Shown: piece by piece, positions 16,607-25,213 of the stretch
Layout of the letters: every line of letters starts with the position of its first letter
Position numbering within the stretch: the stretch's first letter is position 1
From: JASJBU01 sp039714735
GTDB taxonomy: Bacteria; Pseudomonadota; Gammaproteobacteria; Chromatiales; Chromatiaceae
Assembly: GCA_039714735.1 (NCBI GenBank)
Contig: JBDLIT010000003.1
Coordinates: 1-64,000 of the forward strand
Length of the DNA: 64,000 nt
Reading direction: 5' to 3'
The notes under the pieces: model-generated
The model's database searches: none
The model's input: the letters and a program-made list of their open reading frames with translations, nothing else
Told to the model about the DNA's origin: nothing
Translations under genes and position numbers: made by a program

Positions 16607-17803
16607 ATGCATAACAGTGAGCAGGAACCTCAGATTGAAATCACCCTTGGCGACAGCCGGGTCACCCTGTTAGGCACAGCCCATGTCTCCAAGGCCAGTG
16701 CCGAAAAGGTCACTGAGTTGCTTGAAAGCGGCAATTATGACGCGGTAGCCGTAGAACTCTGTCCCAGCCGCTATAACGCACTGCTAAATCCCGATGCACT
16801 GGCCAAGATGGATCTTTTCAAGGTCATACGCGAAGGTCGGGGAACACTGGTTATGGCCAGTCTTGCACTGGGCGCCTATCAGCAACGCCTGGCGGATCAA
16901 TTCGGCATCCAGCCAGGCGCCGAACAACGTGAAGCGGTCCGCATAGCCCGCGAATCGCACCGTCCCTTGTTGCTCATTGACCGTGAGATCAGTATCACCC
17001 TCAAACGGGTCGCCGGTAATCTGCCCTGGTGGAAGCGGTTGGGCCTGTTTACCGGATTGCTGGCTGGCATCCTGTCCAAAGAAGATGTTTCCGAAAGTGA
17101 AATAGAAAAGCTCAAGGAAGGGGACATCCTGGAGACTACATTTGCAGAATTCGCAGAGGACCGCCAGGATCTTTACATCCCGCTAATCGATGAGCGTGAT
17201 CGCTACATGGCCGCACGTATTCGTGAGGAGATCGAAGACAAAGGTCACGAAAACCTGCTGGTAGTGATCGGCGCCGGCCACATGCGGGGTATTGCCAGTT
17301 ACCTGGAAAAGGGTGCCGGGATTCCACAAACCATCATCACCGAACTCGATCAGTTACCGAAAAAAAGTCGTTGGCCCAAGGTGATTCCCTGGGTGATTGT
17401 GGCGCTTATACTTGTCGGCTTCGTATTAGGTTTTCTGCGTAGCCCTGGGCTCGGTTGGCAACTGGTTGCAGACTGGGTATTGATCAACGGTGGCCTTTCA
17501 GCGTTTGGCGCCTTGCTGGCCGCAGCTCACCCTTTAACGATTCTGACCGCCTTCCTCGCCGCCCCTCTGACCTCACTCAACCCAACTATCGGTGCGGGGA
17601 TGGTCACAGCCGCAGCTGAACTCTATTTACGTAAACCCACCGTGGCCGACTTCGGAAAGCTGAGAACCGACACCACAAATCTAAAGGGGTGGTGGCACAA
17701 TCGGGTATCCAGAACGTTGCTGGTATTCTTTCTGAGCACCTTGGGCTCCGCTGCCGGAACCTACCTTGCCGGTTTCCGTATTGTTCAACGTCTAACCGGC
17801 TAG
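16607..17803 (+). CDS. TraB/PrgY-family membrane protein
   Basis: 398 residues from ATG 16607; a GTG 18 bases earlier is possible. The N-terminal domain has the TraB/GumN marks: VTLLGTAHVSKASAEKV, AVAVELCPSRYNAL, EIEDKGHENLLVVIGAGHMRGI. The C-terminal 150 residues hold about four membrane helices (VIPWVIVALILVGFVLGFL, and others at about 300-330, 370-400). The fold is related to Tiki-like metalloproteases; members in Enterococcus lower pheromone export, but function in gammas is unknown. The family often appears as 'conjugal transfer TraB' in annotations, without real link to conjugation. Confidence 0.88.
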   Translation: MHNSEQEPQIEITLGDSRVTLLGTAHVSKASAEKVTELLESGNYDAVAVELCPSRYNALLNPDALAKMDLFKVIREGRGTLVMASLALGAYQQRLADQFGIQPGAEQREAVRIARESHRPLLLIDREISITLKRVAGNLPWWKRLGLFTGLLAGILSKEDVSESEIEKLKEGDILETTFAEFAEDRQDLYIPLIDERDRYMAARIREEIEDKGHENLLVVIGAGHMRGIASYLEKGAGIPQTIITELDQLPKKSRWPKVIPWVIVALILVGFVLGFLRSPGLGWQLVADWVLINGGLSAFGALLAAAHPLTILTAFLAAPLTSLNPTIGAGMVTAAAELYLRKPTVADFGKLRTDTTNLKGWWHNRVSRTLLVFFLSTLGSAAGTYLAGFRIVQRLTG

Positions 17804-17834
17804 CCCGGCGATAACTACGCAGGGACAGCTATCC

Positions 17835-19052
17835 TCAGTTCTGCACTGTAGCTTTGATAGCGCTCAGTCTTAAATCGTGCAACGCCAGGCCCACCGCCTT
17901 GCCTTGCGGGATGTCCGCCAAGCTACTCCTATCCACCTGACTGGCGATCTTCAAAAAGCGAAGAAACCGACCCGCCTGTGGATAATCCCGGTTCTCGAAA
18001 CCCTTGCGTCCACGATAATCCGCCTCGCACACCAAAACGAAGTCTCTGAATCTTTCCGGATGCCTGAAGGCAGCCATCTTTTCCAACACCTTCAGAATAG
18101 TGCGTGGCTTCAGTTCATCCAGACGATGGCAATGGGTGTGAAATCTGGCGCTCTGCTCAGCCAGTTGCCGAAAATTGGTCGGCGCTCGCAGACGTTTACA
18201 CATCTCACCGATCAGACCGGCCCCCCTCTCCTCATGTCCGGAGTGGCTAGGCAGAAACGCCATCGGAGTCAGACCCTTGCCAAGGTCATGGGTCAGCGCA
18301 GCAAATCTGACTTCTATTGACTCCGACAGATCACAAGCGGTTTGCAGCGCCATCATGCTATGCGCCCCACAATCGATCTCCGGGTGCCAATTGACGGGCT
18401 GGGGTACGCCCCACAGCCGATCCAACTCGGGGATGATCCGCGCCAGGGCCCCGCAATCCCGCAGGGTTGCAAAGAATGGCGTGGGATTGTCCGTGGAGAG
18501 CGCCCCGTGCAACTCCTGCCAGACTCGTTCAGGGACCAGCGAATCCAGTGATCCCCGTTCGACCATTCGAGTCATCAGCGCCATGGTTTCCTGCGCTACC
18601 TCAAACCTCAACTCATGGTAGCGCGCCATGAACCGCGCAACCCGCAGTACACGGATGGGATCTTCCGTAAACGAGGCCGACACATGTCTGAGGATTCTTT
18701 CTTCCAGGTCTTTTCTGCCCCCGAACGGATCTATCAACCCACCCTGTTCCGATTCCGCCATGGCGTTGATGGTGAGATCCCGTCTTTCGAGATCCTCTTC
18801 GAGCGTCACCGTCGAAGTTGCACAAGGCCCGGCTTGTTCATTGGTTTCCGTGGAAGCTCTTGCGGTTCTGGCCAAGGCATACTCCTCATGGGTCTGAGGG
18901 TGCAGAAAAACCGGAAAATCCCTGCCGACCTGCTGATAGCCCAGCTTTAACATCTGCTCCGGCGTTGCTCCAACCACCAGGAAATCACGCTCCCTGATGG
19001 GGCGTCCCAGCAGACGATCCCGCACGGCCCCACCCACCAGATAAATCTGCAT
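17835..19052 (-). CDS. cca: CCA tRNA nucleotidyltransferase with HD domain
   Basis: 405 residues. It adds or repairs the 3' CCA of tRNAs. The N-terminal class II nucleotidyltransferase core shows YLVGGAVRDRLLGRPIRERD with the metal-binding acidic pair nearby, RRDLTINAMA and DPIRVLRVARFMARY. The C-terminal HD domain (ALTHDLGKG, residues about 250-262) adds phosphodiesterase/phosphatase activity in E. coli. Its start touches the last base of the upstream DUF4124 gene. It converges on the TraB-family gene with 31 bases between stops. Confidence 0.96.
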   Translation of the reverse strand: MQIYLVGGAVRDRLLGRPIRERDFLVVGATPEQMLKLGYQQVGRDFPVFLHPQTHEEYALARTARASTETNEQAGPCATSTVTLEEDLERRDLTINAMAESEQGGLIDPFGGRKDLEERILRHVSASFTEDPIRVLRVARFMARYHELRFEVAQETMALMTRMVERGSLDSLVPERVWQELHGALSTDNPTPFFATLRDCGALARIIPELDRLWGVPQPVNWHPEIDCGAHSMMALQTACDLSESIEVRFAALTHDLGKGLTPMAFLPSHSGHEERGAGLIGEMCKRLRAPTNFRQLAEQSARFHTHCHRLDELKPRTILKVLEKMAAFRHPERFRDFVLVCEADYRGRKGFENRDYPQAGRFLRFLKIASQVDRSSLADIPQGKAVGLALHDLRLSAIKATVQN

Positions 19053-19528
19053 CAGCGAGATCTACGCACCTTTTTAAGCTTCTTGGTTGCCATTTCCACT
19101 TCCGACTCGGCTTTTTTGATACGTTCAAAATACTCTGGACGAATACGACTTTTCCCGCCCGCCAGCGATTGTCGATCCTCATTCTTCAGCTTCTTTGCCT
19201 CAACGAGACGCGTCTCAGCTTCAGCCAACGCTTTTTCCGCCTGTTTAATCCGTCTATTGCGTGAATGAGTCTCTTGAGAATGCTTACCTTGCACCTTATC
19301 CAAACGTTTTCGTATGGCTCTATTTCTTGATTCAGTCGCTCTGACCGATCCGGCAGAGGGCCCTGGAGGTAATTCGATCTTCTCTACCCGGTCGGCATTC
19401 GCAGGCGGTGAATCGGAAAATATCACCTGCCCCGATTCATCCACCGTACGATAGACCTCATCGCCCATACTTGAGACAGGCAGGAAGAGCGCCAATAAAA
19501 TTAGACTCTCTGTTATTCGTCTCGACAT
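19052..19528 (-). CDS. DUF4124 secreted protein with charged C-terminal helix
   Basis: 158 residues from ATG 19528, chosen because GGAGAA lies six bases upstream; an earlier ATG at 19540 gives four more residues. A signal peptide (to about residue 22, SSMG-D) is followed by the DUF4124 block EVYRTVDESGQVIFSDSPP, a small beta domain common in gammaproteobacterial envelope proteins. The rest is Lys/Arg/Glu-rich and predicted coiled coil (KQAEKALAEAETRLVEAKKL). Role unknown; probably periplasmic. Overlaps cca by one base. A second DUF4124 gene is at 34245. Confidence 0.8.
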   Translation of the reverse strand: MSRRITESLILLALFLPVSSMGDEVYRTVDESGQVIFSDSPPANADRVEKIELPPGPSAGSVRATESRNRAIRKRLDKVQGKHSQETHSRNRRIKQAEKALAEAETRLVEAKKLKNEDRQSLAGGKSRIRPEYFERIKKAESEVEMATKKLKKVRRSR

Positions 19529-19763
19529 TGGATTCTCCATCAGTCAAATGTTGCTTAAATTCACAATTCAAGGAAAAAAGGATTGAAATCAATCAGTCAG
19601 CACTTCTCGTCTGTTGATTCTCTGTACATATTCCTCTACAAACAACCGTCAGAAAACCGACACATTGACTTTTTTTCATCATAGCCCAAGATAAGCAATG
19701 AAAATGGTTTGAGACTACTAGATCTTGTGTCACTACAGGCACAAACCTCAAGGAGTACACAAC

Positions 19764-20087
19764 ATGTACGAATTTGCCGAAAAGCGTGATTTTATCCGCA
19801 TGCCAATCGACTGTCCCGCCCAGATCCGGATCAATGGATCCGAGAAAACCTTATCCGCCATCGTCAAAAACCTCAGCAGCACCGGAATGCTGATGCTTTT
19901 CGAACAGGAAATTGATCCTGGCACCCATCTGGACGTTGAAATCATGCCCGGCAAGAACATTACCCCGCCACTGTCTGCAGAGATGAGTGTGGTGCGCAGC
20001 TATCCTACCGATGAGGGCAATTTCAACGTCGCCTGTTCTATTGAGCGCATTCTCTCAGAGGAAGAGATCGGCCCAGACTTCCCCTAG
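19764..20087 (+). CDS. PilZ-domain c-di-GMP-binding protein
   Basis: 107 residues from ATG 19764, which has AAGGAG eight bases upstream; an in-frame codon at 19725 adds 13 residues without a ribosome site. The whole protein is one PilZ domain: RDFIR at the N-terminus (the R-xxx-R motif) and NLSSTG (the N-x-S-x-x-G motif), the two elements that hold cyclic di-GMP. Stand-alone PilZ proteins act as adaptors controlling motility, pili or polysaccharide export. No partner gene is adjacent; the gene stands alone between divergent cca operon and the cytochrome remnant. Confidence 0.88.
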   Translation: MYEFAEKRDFIRMPIDCPAQIRINGSEKTLSAIVKNLSSTGMLMLFEQEIDPGTHLDVEIMPGKNITPPLSAEMSVVRSYPTDEGNFNVACSIERILSEEEIGPDFP

Positions 20088-20173
20088 TACTCCGCCAAGA
20101 TTGTATTGATGGAGTACTAGAACAGCCTCACTGCCTGCAGCCGCTCATGGCTCAGGCAGTGAAAGTCTCTCCT

Positions 20174-20331
20174 TCAGTTCTTATCGGCCTTGTGGCAGGC
20201 TTTGCAGGCCTGCCCACTGCACTGAATGCAGCCTTGACTTTAACCTGATCCGATCCTGCAGCGACCTCACTCAGCTGACGGTTTTTGCTTAGCAGGTTCT
20301 GATACTTCTGCTGAAAATCCTCAATCAGGTA
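20174..20331 (-). pseudogene. Cytochrome c' (class II) C-terminal remnant with frameshift
   Basis: Minus-strand reading from about 20331 gives DFQQKYQNLLSKNRQLSEV, AAGSDQVKVKAAFSAVG, then, after a one-base deletion at about 20212-20214, GQACKACHKADKN and a stop at 20174. The C-K-A-C-H heme motif preceded by a vK.aF.avG helix is the C-terminal helix of cytochrome c'. An in-frame stop at 20332-20334 and lack of the earlier helices show that only the last third remains. This explains most of the 352-base gap at 20088-20439. Confidence 0.75.
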
Positions 20332-20439
20332 TCACTTTATCACTGAGCACCGATTATCAATGAATACCAAACATTTGATGGGCTACAATAACTTCCCTTA
20401 TCCCATCGCCTGCAGATTAACACCATAAACACCCCCCAG

Positions 20440-23400
20440 ATGAACGAACCGTCAAAACCGCGCATCCGCGAGATTCCCTACAACTACACATCTTTTTCAG
20501 ACCGGGAGATCGTGATCCGGTTCCTGGGCAAATCTATCTGGGATCTTATCGAGGAGTTACGTGGCAGCCGCCGCACAGGCCGTTCCGCGCGCATGCTGTT
20601 TGAAGTACTCGGGGACATGTGGGTGATTACCCGCAATCCTTATCTGATGGATGATCTGTTGCAGAACGAGTCACGCAGAACGGCCCTGATCGAGGCTCTC
20701 CAGCATCGACTCAATCAATTCGAAGGCCGGACCAATGGTAATCTACAGGCCTTGGAACTATTGCAGGCCACACGTCAGGCGGTGGCCAGCTTTGCCGATC
20801 GTTTCACTGAGCAGATCCAGCTGCGCCACACCACCCGGAGAAATCTAGCCGGCCTTACCCGACGGGATAATGTAGATTTCAGCGCCATTGCCCGGGTATC
20901 CCACGCCACCGACGCCACCGACTGGCGGGTGGAGACTCCTTTCGTGGTGATCACACCAGACAGCGAGGATGAGGTGGCCGCTATTGTGCGGGGCTGCATC
21001 GCTTCCGGTCTCAGTCTCATTCCCCGTGGTGGTGGCACCGGCTACACCGGCAGTGGCGTACCCCTCGACCCGCACTGCGCGGTGATCAATACGGAAAAAC
21101 TCGATCAGCTGAGTCGGATTGAAACTATCGACCTGTCCGGAGTCGAGCATCAGGTTCCTGTGGTCAGTACCGGCGCAGGCGTCATCACCCGTCGCGTCTC
21201 TGAACTGGCCGAAGCCAGCGGACTGGCCTTTGCAGTGGATCCCACCTCACAGGATGCTTCCACCATCGGCGGCAATATCGCCATGAATGCGGGGGGTAAA
21301 AAGGCCGTACTCTGGGGCACGACCCTGGATAATCTGGCCAGTTGGCGGATGGTTACACCCAGTGGTGAATGGCTGGAAGTGGAACGCCTTGAGCATAACC
21401 TGGGCAAGATTCATGAGCAGAAAACGGTCCGTTTCCGCATCTCCCACTTAGACAAAGATCGCCGGCATCCAACGAAGGAACCCGAAATTCTGGAGATACC
21501 GGGCAGTGCATTCCGCAAAGCCGGTCTGGGTAAAGATGTCACGGATAAATTTCTATCAGGCCTGCCCGGCGTTCAGAAGGAGGGTTGTGACGGGCTGATC
21601 ACCTCGGCGCGTTTTATCCTGCATCAGGTGCCGAAACTGGTGCGCACCATCTGTCTAGAATTCTTTGGCGCGGATATCAGCCGCGCAGTACCTGCGATCG
21701 TAGAACTGAAAGATTATCTGGATACCCATGAGAATGTGCTGCTGATCGGCCTGGAACATCTCGATGAGCGCTACCTCAAGGCCGTTAAATACTCCACCAA
21801 GGCAGCCCGGCGCGAGAGACCCAAGATGGTCCTGCTGACCGATATCGCCTCCGATGATGAAAAGACCCTGGAGTTGGCCACTCGCGAAGTCGTGCGCATG
21901 ACCAACGCCAGAGATGGAGAGGCATTCATCGCCAGCAGCCCGGAGGCAAGACGTAATTTCTGGTTGGACCGCGCCCGGACCGCGGCGATTTCTGCGCATA
22001 CCAATGCCTTCAAGATCAACGAGGACGTGGTCATTCCGCTTGACCGTCTGGCGGACTACAGTCGCGGCGTGGAACGCATCAATATAGAGGAGTCGATCCG
22101 CAATAAGATCCAGATTGCCGCGGAGGTCCTCGAATATCTTGAAGGTGACTGTCTGCTACGCATCCTCGGGGAAGAATTCGAGGCCAGTGATGAGAACCGC
22201 ACAATTCTACAGGCCAAGGTGGATCTGGCCAGGCAGGCCGTTAGCCAGGCCAGTGGACGCTGGGGAATGATCCTGCAACAGATCGAATCTCCGGCAGAGC
22301 AGCATACCCAGCTGCTGAGTGACGCAGAGAAGGCGTTGATTCGAAACACAGATCGCCTGCTCAATCTGCTGTTGCGGCGGGATCTGACCATCTCCTACAA
22401 ACAAGAAGTCTCCTCCCGTCTGGATGAGATCTTTCCAGGTCAGGAATTGCGGCCAATGCGGCATGCCCTGCGGGAGATCCACAGGCGCATGCGGGATGAG
22501 CGGCTGTTCGTCGCCCTGCACATGCATGCCGGCGACGGCAATGTGCATACCAATATCCCGGTTCACTCAGATAACTATGCCATGCTGCGGCAGGCCGACC
22601 TCATCGTCGACCGCATCATGCAACTCGCCATCTCATTAGGGGGCGCCATCACCGGCGAGCACGGCATTGGCATGACCAAGCTGCAATACCTGGAAACTGA
22701 CAAGCTCGAGGCCTTTGCACACTACAAGGCTCAGGTTGATCCAGGGGGCTGGTTCAATCGGGGCAAACTGCTTGCAGGTTCAAACCTCGAACAGGCATAT
22801 ACCCCCTCGCTGAGACTGCTGGAGCAGGAGGCCATCATCCTCGAAGAGAGTGAACTCGGAACCCTCAACGATAAGATCAAACACTGCCTGCGCTGCGGTA
22901 AATGCAAGCCGGTCTGCATGACCCATGTGCCTCGCGCCAACCTGCTCTACTCACCACGCAACAAGATCCTCGCCACTAGCCTGATTATCGAAGCCTTTCT
23001 CTACGAGGAACAGACCCGGCGCGGTATTGCACGACAGCACTTCAGTGAAATGAATGATGTGGCGGACCACTGTACCGTCTGCCACAAGTGTGAGAATCCC
23101 TGCCCGGTAAATATCGATTTTGGCAATGTCACGGTCCTGATGCGCAAGATTCTCGTCGACCGAGGAAAGAAACGGCGCAGCCTCGGCGCCAGTCTGGCGC
23201 TGGCGTTTCTCAACGTCACCCACCCCCGCAGCATACGCTGGATGCGCAAAGGCATGGCGGAATGGGGCTTCAAAGGCCTCAATCTGGCCCATCAGATGGC
23301 TGCCAAGGCGGGCTTGTTGAAACCCAGTAAGCAACCGCCCAGGGCAACCACCGGTTCGCCCAGACCTAATTCACTGATGCTGGAGATGGTACAGAAACCG

Positions 23401-24297
23401 ATTCGTGTGGAACCACCGAAGCTGGCCCTGCGTGATGCCCTGCGGCTGGAGAATACGAACTCTGTGCCTATTCTGAGTTATCCCGATAAAGTCACCGAAG
23501 AGAGCGACGCCATCTTCTATTTTCCCGGTTGCGGATCAGAGCGGCTCTACAGCGAGATTGGCCTTGCCACCCTGGCAATGCTCTGTGATCTGGGAGCCGA
23601 GACGGTATTACCCCCCGGCTACCTCTGCTGTGGTTATCCGCAAACCGCTGCCGGGCTGAGCGCACGCGGACGGCAGATCACCACAGAGAACCGGGTGCTG
23701 TTTCACCGTATCGCCAACACCCTCAATTACATGGATATCAAGACCGTGCTGGTCTCCTGCGGCACCTGCATGGACCAACTCATGGAGTATCATTTCGAGA
23801 AGATCTTTCCCGGCTGCCGCCTGCTCGACATCCACGAATATATGCTGGAGAGAGGGGTCGAACTTGACGGTCAGCAAGCCACGGAGTATCTGTATCACGA
23901 CCCCTGTCATACGCCGATCAAGCAATACAATCCCCTGCATGTTGCCAGCAAGCTGACCGGCAAGCAGGTTCTGCTCTCCGAGCGCTGTTGTGGAGAGGCG
24001 GGAACCCTGGGCACCAGCCGCCCGGATATCGCCAACCAGTTACGTTTCCGCAAAGCGGAAGAATTACAGAATGGCATGAATATACTGACAGACACTATTG
24101 GGGGAAAGGCAACCCAGATCAAACTGCTCACCTCCTGTCCGGCCTGCCAACAGGGTTTGAGCCGATACACCGACGATACCGGCCTCAGGTCTGAATATCT
24201 TGTGGTTGAAACGATCCGACAGCTGAAGGGCGAGCAATGGCAGCAGCAGTTTGTCGAACAGGTACAGCAGGGTGGGATAGAGATGGTATTGGTCTAA
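20440..24297 (+). CDS. Large fused FAD-binding / Fe-S (CCG-domain) oxidoreductase, GlcD-GlpC type
   Basis: 1285 residues. Order of parts: an N-terminal region typical of DUF3683 proteins (1-170), FAD-binding-4 domain (about 175-330; PRGGGTGYTGSGVPL near 196 and GGNIAMNAGGKK near 275), FAD-oxidase C-terminal region (to about 790; HMHAGDGNVHTNIPVH), two 4Fe-4S motifs (CLRCGKCKPVC near 815; CTVCHKCENPCP near 878), and two CCG domains (LCCGYPQ near 1062, SCGTC near 1106, RCCGEAG near 1181, SCPAC near 1232). This resembles D-2-hydroxyacid (lactate, glycolate, 2-hydroxyglutarate) dehydrogenases fused to their iron-sulfur subunit, feeding electrons to the quinone pool. The substrate cannot be told from sequence. 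Stands alone. Confidence 0.88.
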   Translation: MNEPSKPRIREIPYNYTSFSDREIVIRFLGKSIWDLIEELRGSRRTGRSARMLFEVLGDMWVITRNPYLMDDLLQNESRRTALIEALQHRLNQFEGRTNGNLQALELLQATRQAVASFADRFTEQIQLRHTTRRNLAGLTRRDNVDFSAIARVSHATDATDWRVETPFVVITPDSEDEVAAIVRGCIASGLSLIPRGGGTGYTGSGVPLDPHCAVINTEKLDQLSRIETIDLSGVEHQVPVVSTGAGVITRRVSELAEASGLAFAVDPTSQDASTIGGNIAMNAGGKKAVLWGTTLDNLASWRMVTPSGEWLEVERLEHNLGKIHEQKTVRFRISHLDKDRRHPTKEPEILEIPGSAFRKAGLGKDVTDKFLSGLPGVQKEGCDGLITSARFILHQVPKLVRTICLEFFGADISRAVPAIVELKDYLDTHENVLLIGLEHLDERYLKAVKYSTKAARRERPKMVLLTDIASDDEKTLELATREVVRMTNARDGEAFIASSPEARRNFWLDRARTAAISAHTNAFKINEDVVIPLDRLADYSRGVERINIEESIRNKIQIAAEVLEYLEGDCLLRILGEEFEASDENRTILQAKVDLARQAVSQASGRWGMILQQIESPAEQHTQLLSDAEKALIRNTDRLLNLLLRRDLTISYKQEVSSRLDEIFPGQELRPMRHALREIHRRMRDERLFVALHMHAGDGNVHTNIPVHSDNYAMLRQADLIVDRIMQLAISLGGAITGEHGIGMTKLQYLETDKLEAFAHYKAQVDPGGWFNRGKLLAGSNLEQAYTPSLRLLEQEAIILEESELGTLNDKIKHCLRCGKCKPVCMTHVPRANLLYSPRNKILATSLIIEAFLYEEQTRRGIARQHFSEMNDVADHCTVCHKCENPCPVNIDFGNVTVLMRKILVDRGKKRRSLGASLALAFLNVTHPRSIRWMRKGMAEWGFKGLNLAHQMAAKAGLLKPSKQPPRATTGSPRPNSLMLEMVQKPIRVEPPKLALRDALRLENTNSVPILSYPDKVTEESDAIFYFPGCGSERLYSEIGLATLAMLCDLGAETVLPPGYLCCGYPQTAAGLSARGRQITTENRVLFHRIANTLNYMDIKTVLVSCGTCMDQLMEYHFEKIFPGCRLLDIHEYMLERGVELDGQQATEYLYHDPCHTPIKQYNPLHVASKLTGKQVLLSERCCGEAGTLGTSRPDIANQLRFRKAEELQNGMNILTDTIGGKATQIKLLTSCPACQQGLSRYTDDTGLRSEYLVVETIRQLKGEQWQQQFVEQVQQGGIEMVLV

Positions 24298-24434
24298 AGC
24301 GCCAGTTCACTGGATACCCCAAGAACATTTTGTCCCATATCAGAAAAAGCACCTGTAAAATTTAGATGCTAGTTTAAGTAATTATATTTTTCTGATTCTG
24401 AGCCATAATACGGTAGTGATTGAGAAAACATAAA

Positions 24435-24499
24435 CCGCAAAGGCTTGCGATATTCAGCTTGCGGCAACGCAGCTTCATTCCTTCGCTTAGAAAAGGAAT
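24435..24499 (+). promoter_or_regulatory. Two tandem hairpins in the leader of the 24556 gene
   Basis: CCGCAA (24435-24440) pairs with TTGCGG (24459-24464), and ATTCCTT (24477-24483) pairs with AAGGAAT (24493-24499). Both lie 60-120 bases before the ATG at 24556. They could be a structured 5' leader; no known riboswitch consensus fits, and no U-run follows. Confidence 0.35.
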
Positions 24500-24555
24500 C
24501 CGATACACAAGCCTGTGGAACTCTTTAAAACAAACCATCGCAGCAGGATGCGAAC

Positions 24556-25113
24556 ATGCCAAAGCAAGTCAATTATCAACAGTTCATAACAGCATTGAAG
24601 AAACTCATTGAACAGGAAACGACAACAAATCTGATCCTGATCACTGAAGACAAGCACTCGCTTTGGCTAGGGATGGCAAGCGGTGTAATCACTAGCATTA
24701 TCTTCGGTCCAAAACGTGGGAAATCCGCCATACCATTTATCTCCAGGGTCACTGGTGGGCAGCTCAGCCTGGATACAAAAACCAGTCTATCTCCTATGCC
24801 CGATCTTCCGTCGACCGAGGTCATACTTGCCCAACTTGACACCTCTGCCACTTCTATGAACACAGCTCAATCGACTGCTGACTTCAATGCAGCAGGCGCC
24901 AACCTGGCCATCGAAGAGCTACAACAATTATTCAAGCGTTACATCGGTCCCATCGCCAATATGATCATGCCAGGCATGATTAAAAAAGTTGGCGCTATCT
25001 CTTCTGAGAGCCAACTACAGGCTTTGATAGATACGATGGCAAAAGAGGTGGAAGGCATTGGGGATCTCGCGAAATTTCGCCAGGAAGCGACAGATATTAT
25101 CGAGAAGACGTAA
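24556..25113 (+). CDS. Unknown cytosolic protein with YIGPIA helical module
   Basis: 185 residues, no signal or membrane segment. The N-terminal 75 residues (FITALKKLIEQETTTNLILI, GMASGVITSIIFGPKRGKSA) look like a small mixed domain that may sense or bind something; a low-complexity linker (STSMNTAQ-like) follows; residues about 118-185 are helical and include LQQLFKRYIGPIANMIM and IEGIGDLAKF-like GIGDLAKFRQEA. A similar YIGPIA module occurs at the C-end of signalling proteins and kinases in sulfur-oxidising gammas, from memory. I do not recognise the full protein. Isolated gene with its own leader and a strong terminator behind it. Confidence 0.6.
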   Translation: MPKQVNYQQFITALKKLIEQETTTNLILITEDKHSLWLGMASGVITSIIFGPKRGKSAIPFISRVTGGQLSLDTKTSLSPMPDLPSTEVILAQLDTSATSMNTAQSTADFNAAGANLAIEELQQLFKRYIGPIANMIMPGMIKKVGAISSESQLQALIDTMAKEVEGIGDLAKFRQEATDIIEKT

Positions 25114-25117
25114 TGTT

Positions 25118-25150
25118 TTAACCTAGAATCTGCAGTTGGATGGGGTAGAG
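25118..25150. repeat. Solo end of the 237-bp element
   Basis: ttaacctagaatctgcagttggatggggtagag matches, in reverse, the right end of the 237-bp elements (copy 1 ends ctctaccccatccaactgaggattctaggttaa). The match stops sharply at 25150 and no inner palindrome follows, so this is a terminal fragment. It lies just behind the stop of the 24556 gene. Confidence 0.7.
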
Positions 25151-25171
25151 AAATATTATTACAAATGGAAA

Positions 25172-25198
25172 GGGCGCTCCTACCGGAGCGCCCTTATT
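25172..25198. terminator. Strong rho-independent terminator between convergent genes
   Basis: GGGCGCTCC - tacc - GGAGCGCCC followed by ttatt is a perfect 9-bp GC-rich stem with a tetraloop. It lies between the stops of the 24556 (+) and 25214 (-) genes; the opposite flank (tttccat on the minus strand) is also T-rich, so it can serve both directions. Confidence 0.85.
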
Positions 25199-25213
25199 CA
25201 GATTGATTCCTGA

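Noticed and set aside
24421..24510. Cyclic-di-GMP (GEMM) riboswitch before the 24556 gene
   Set aside because: A GCAAAGGC string is present, but the paired stems and the conserved receptor positions of GEMM do not line up.
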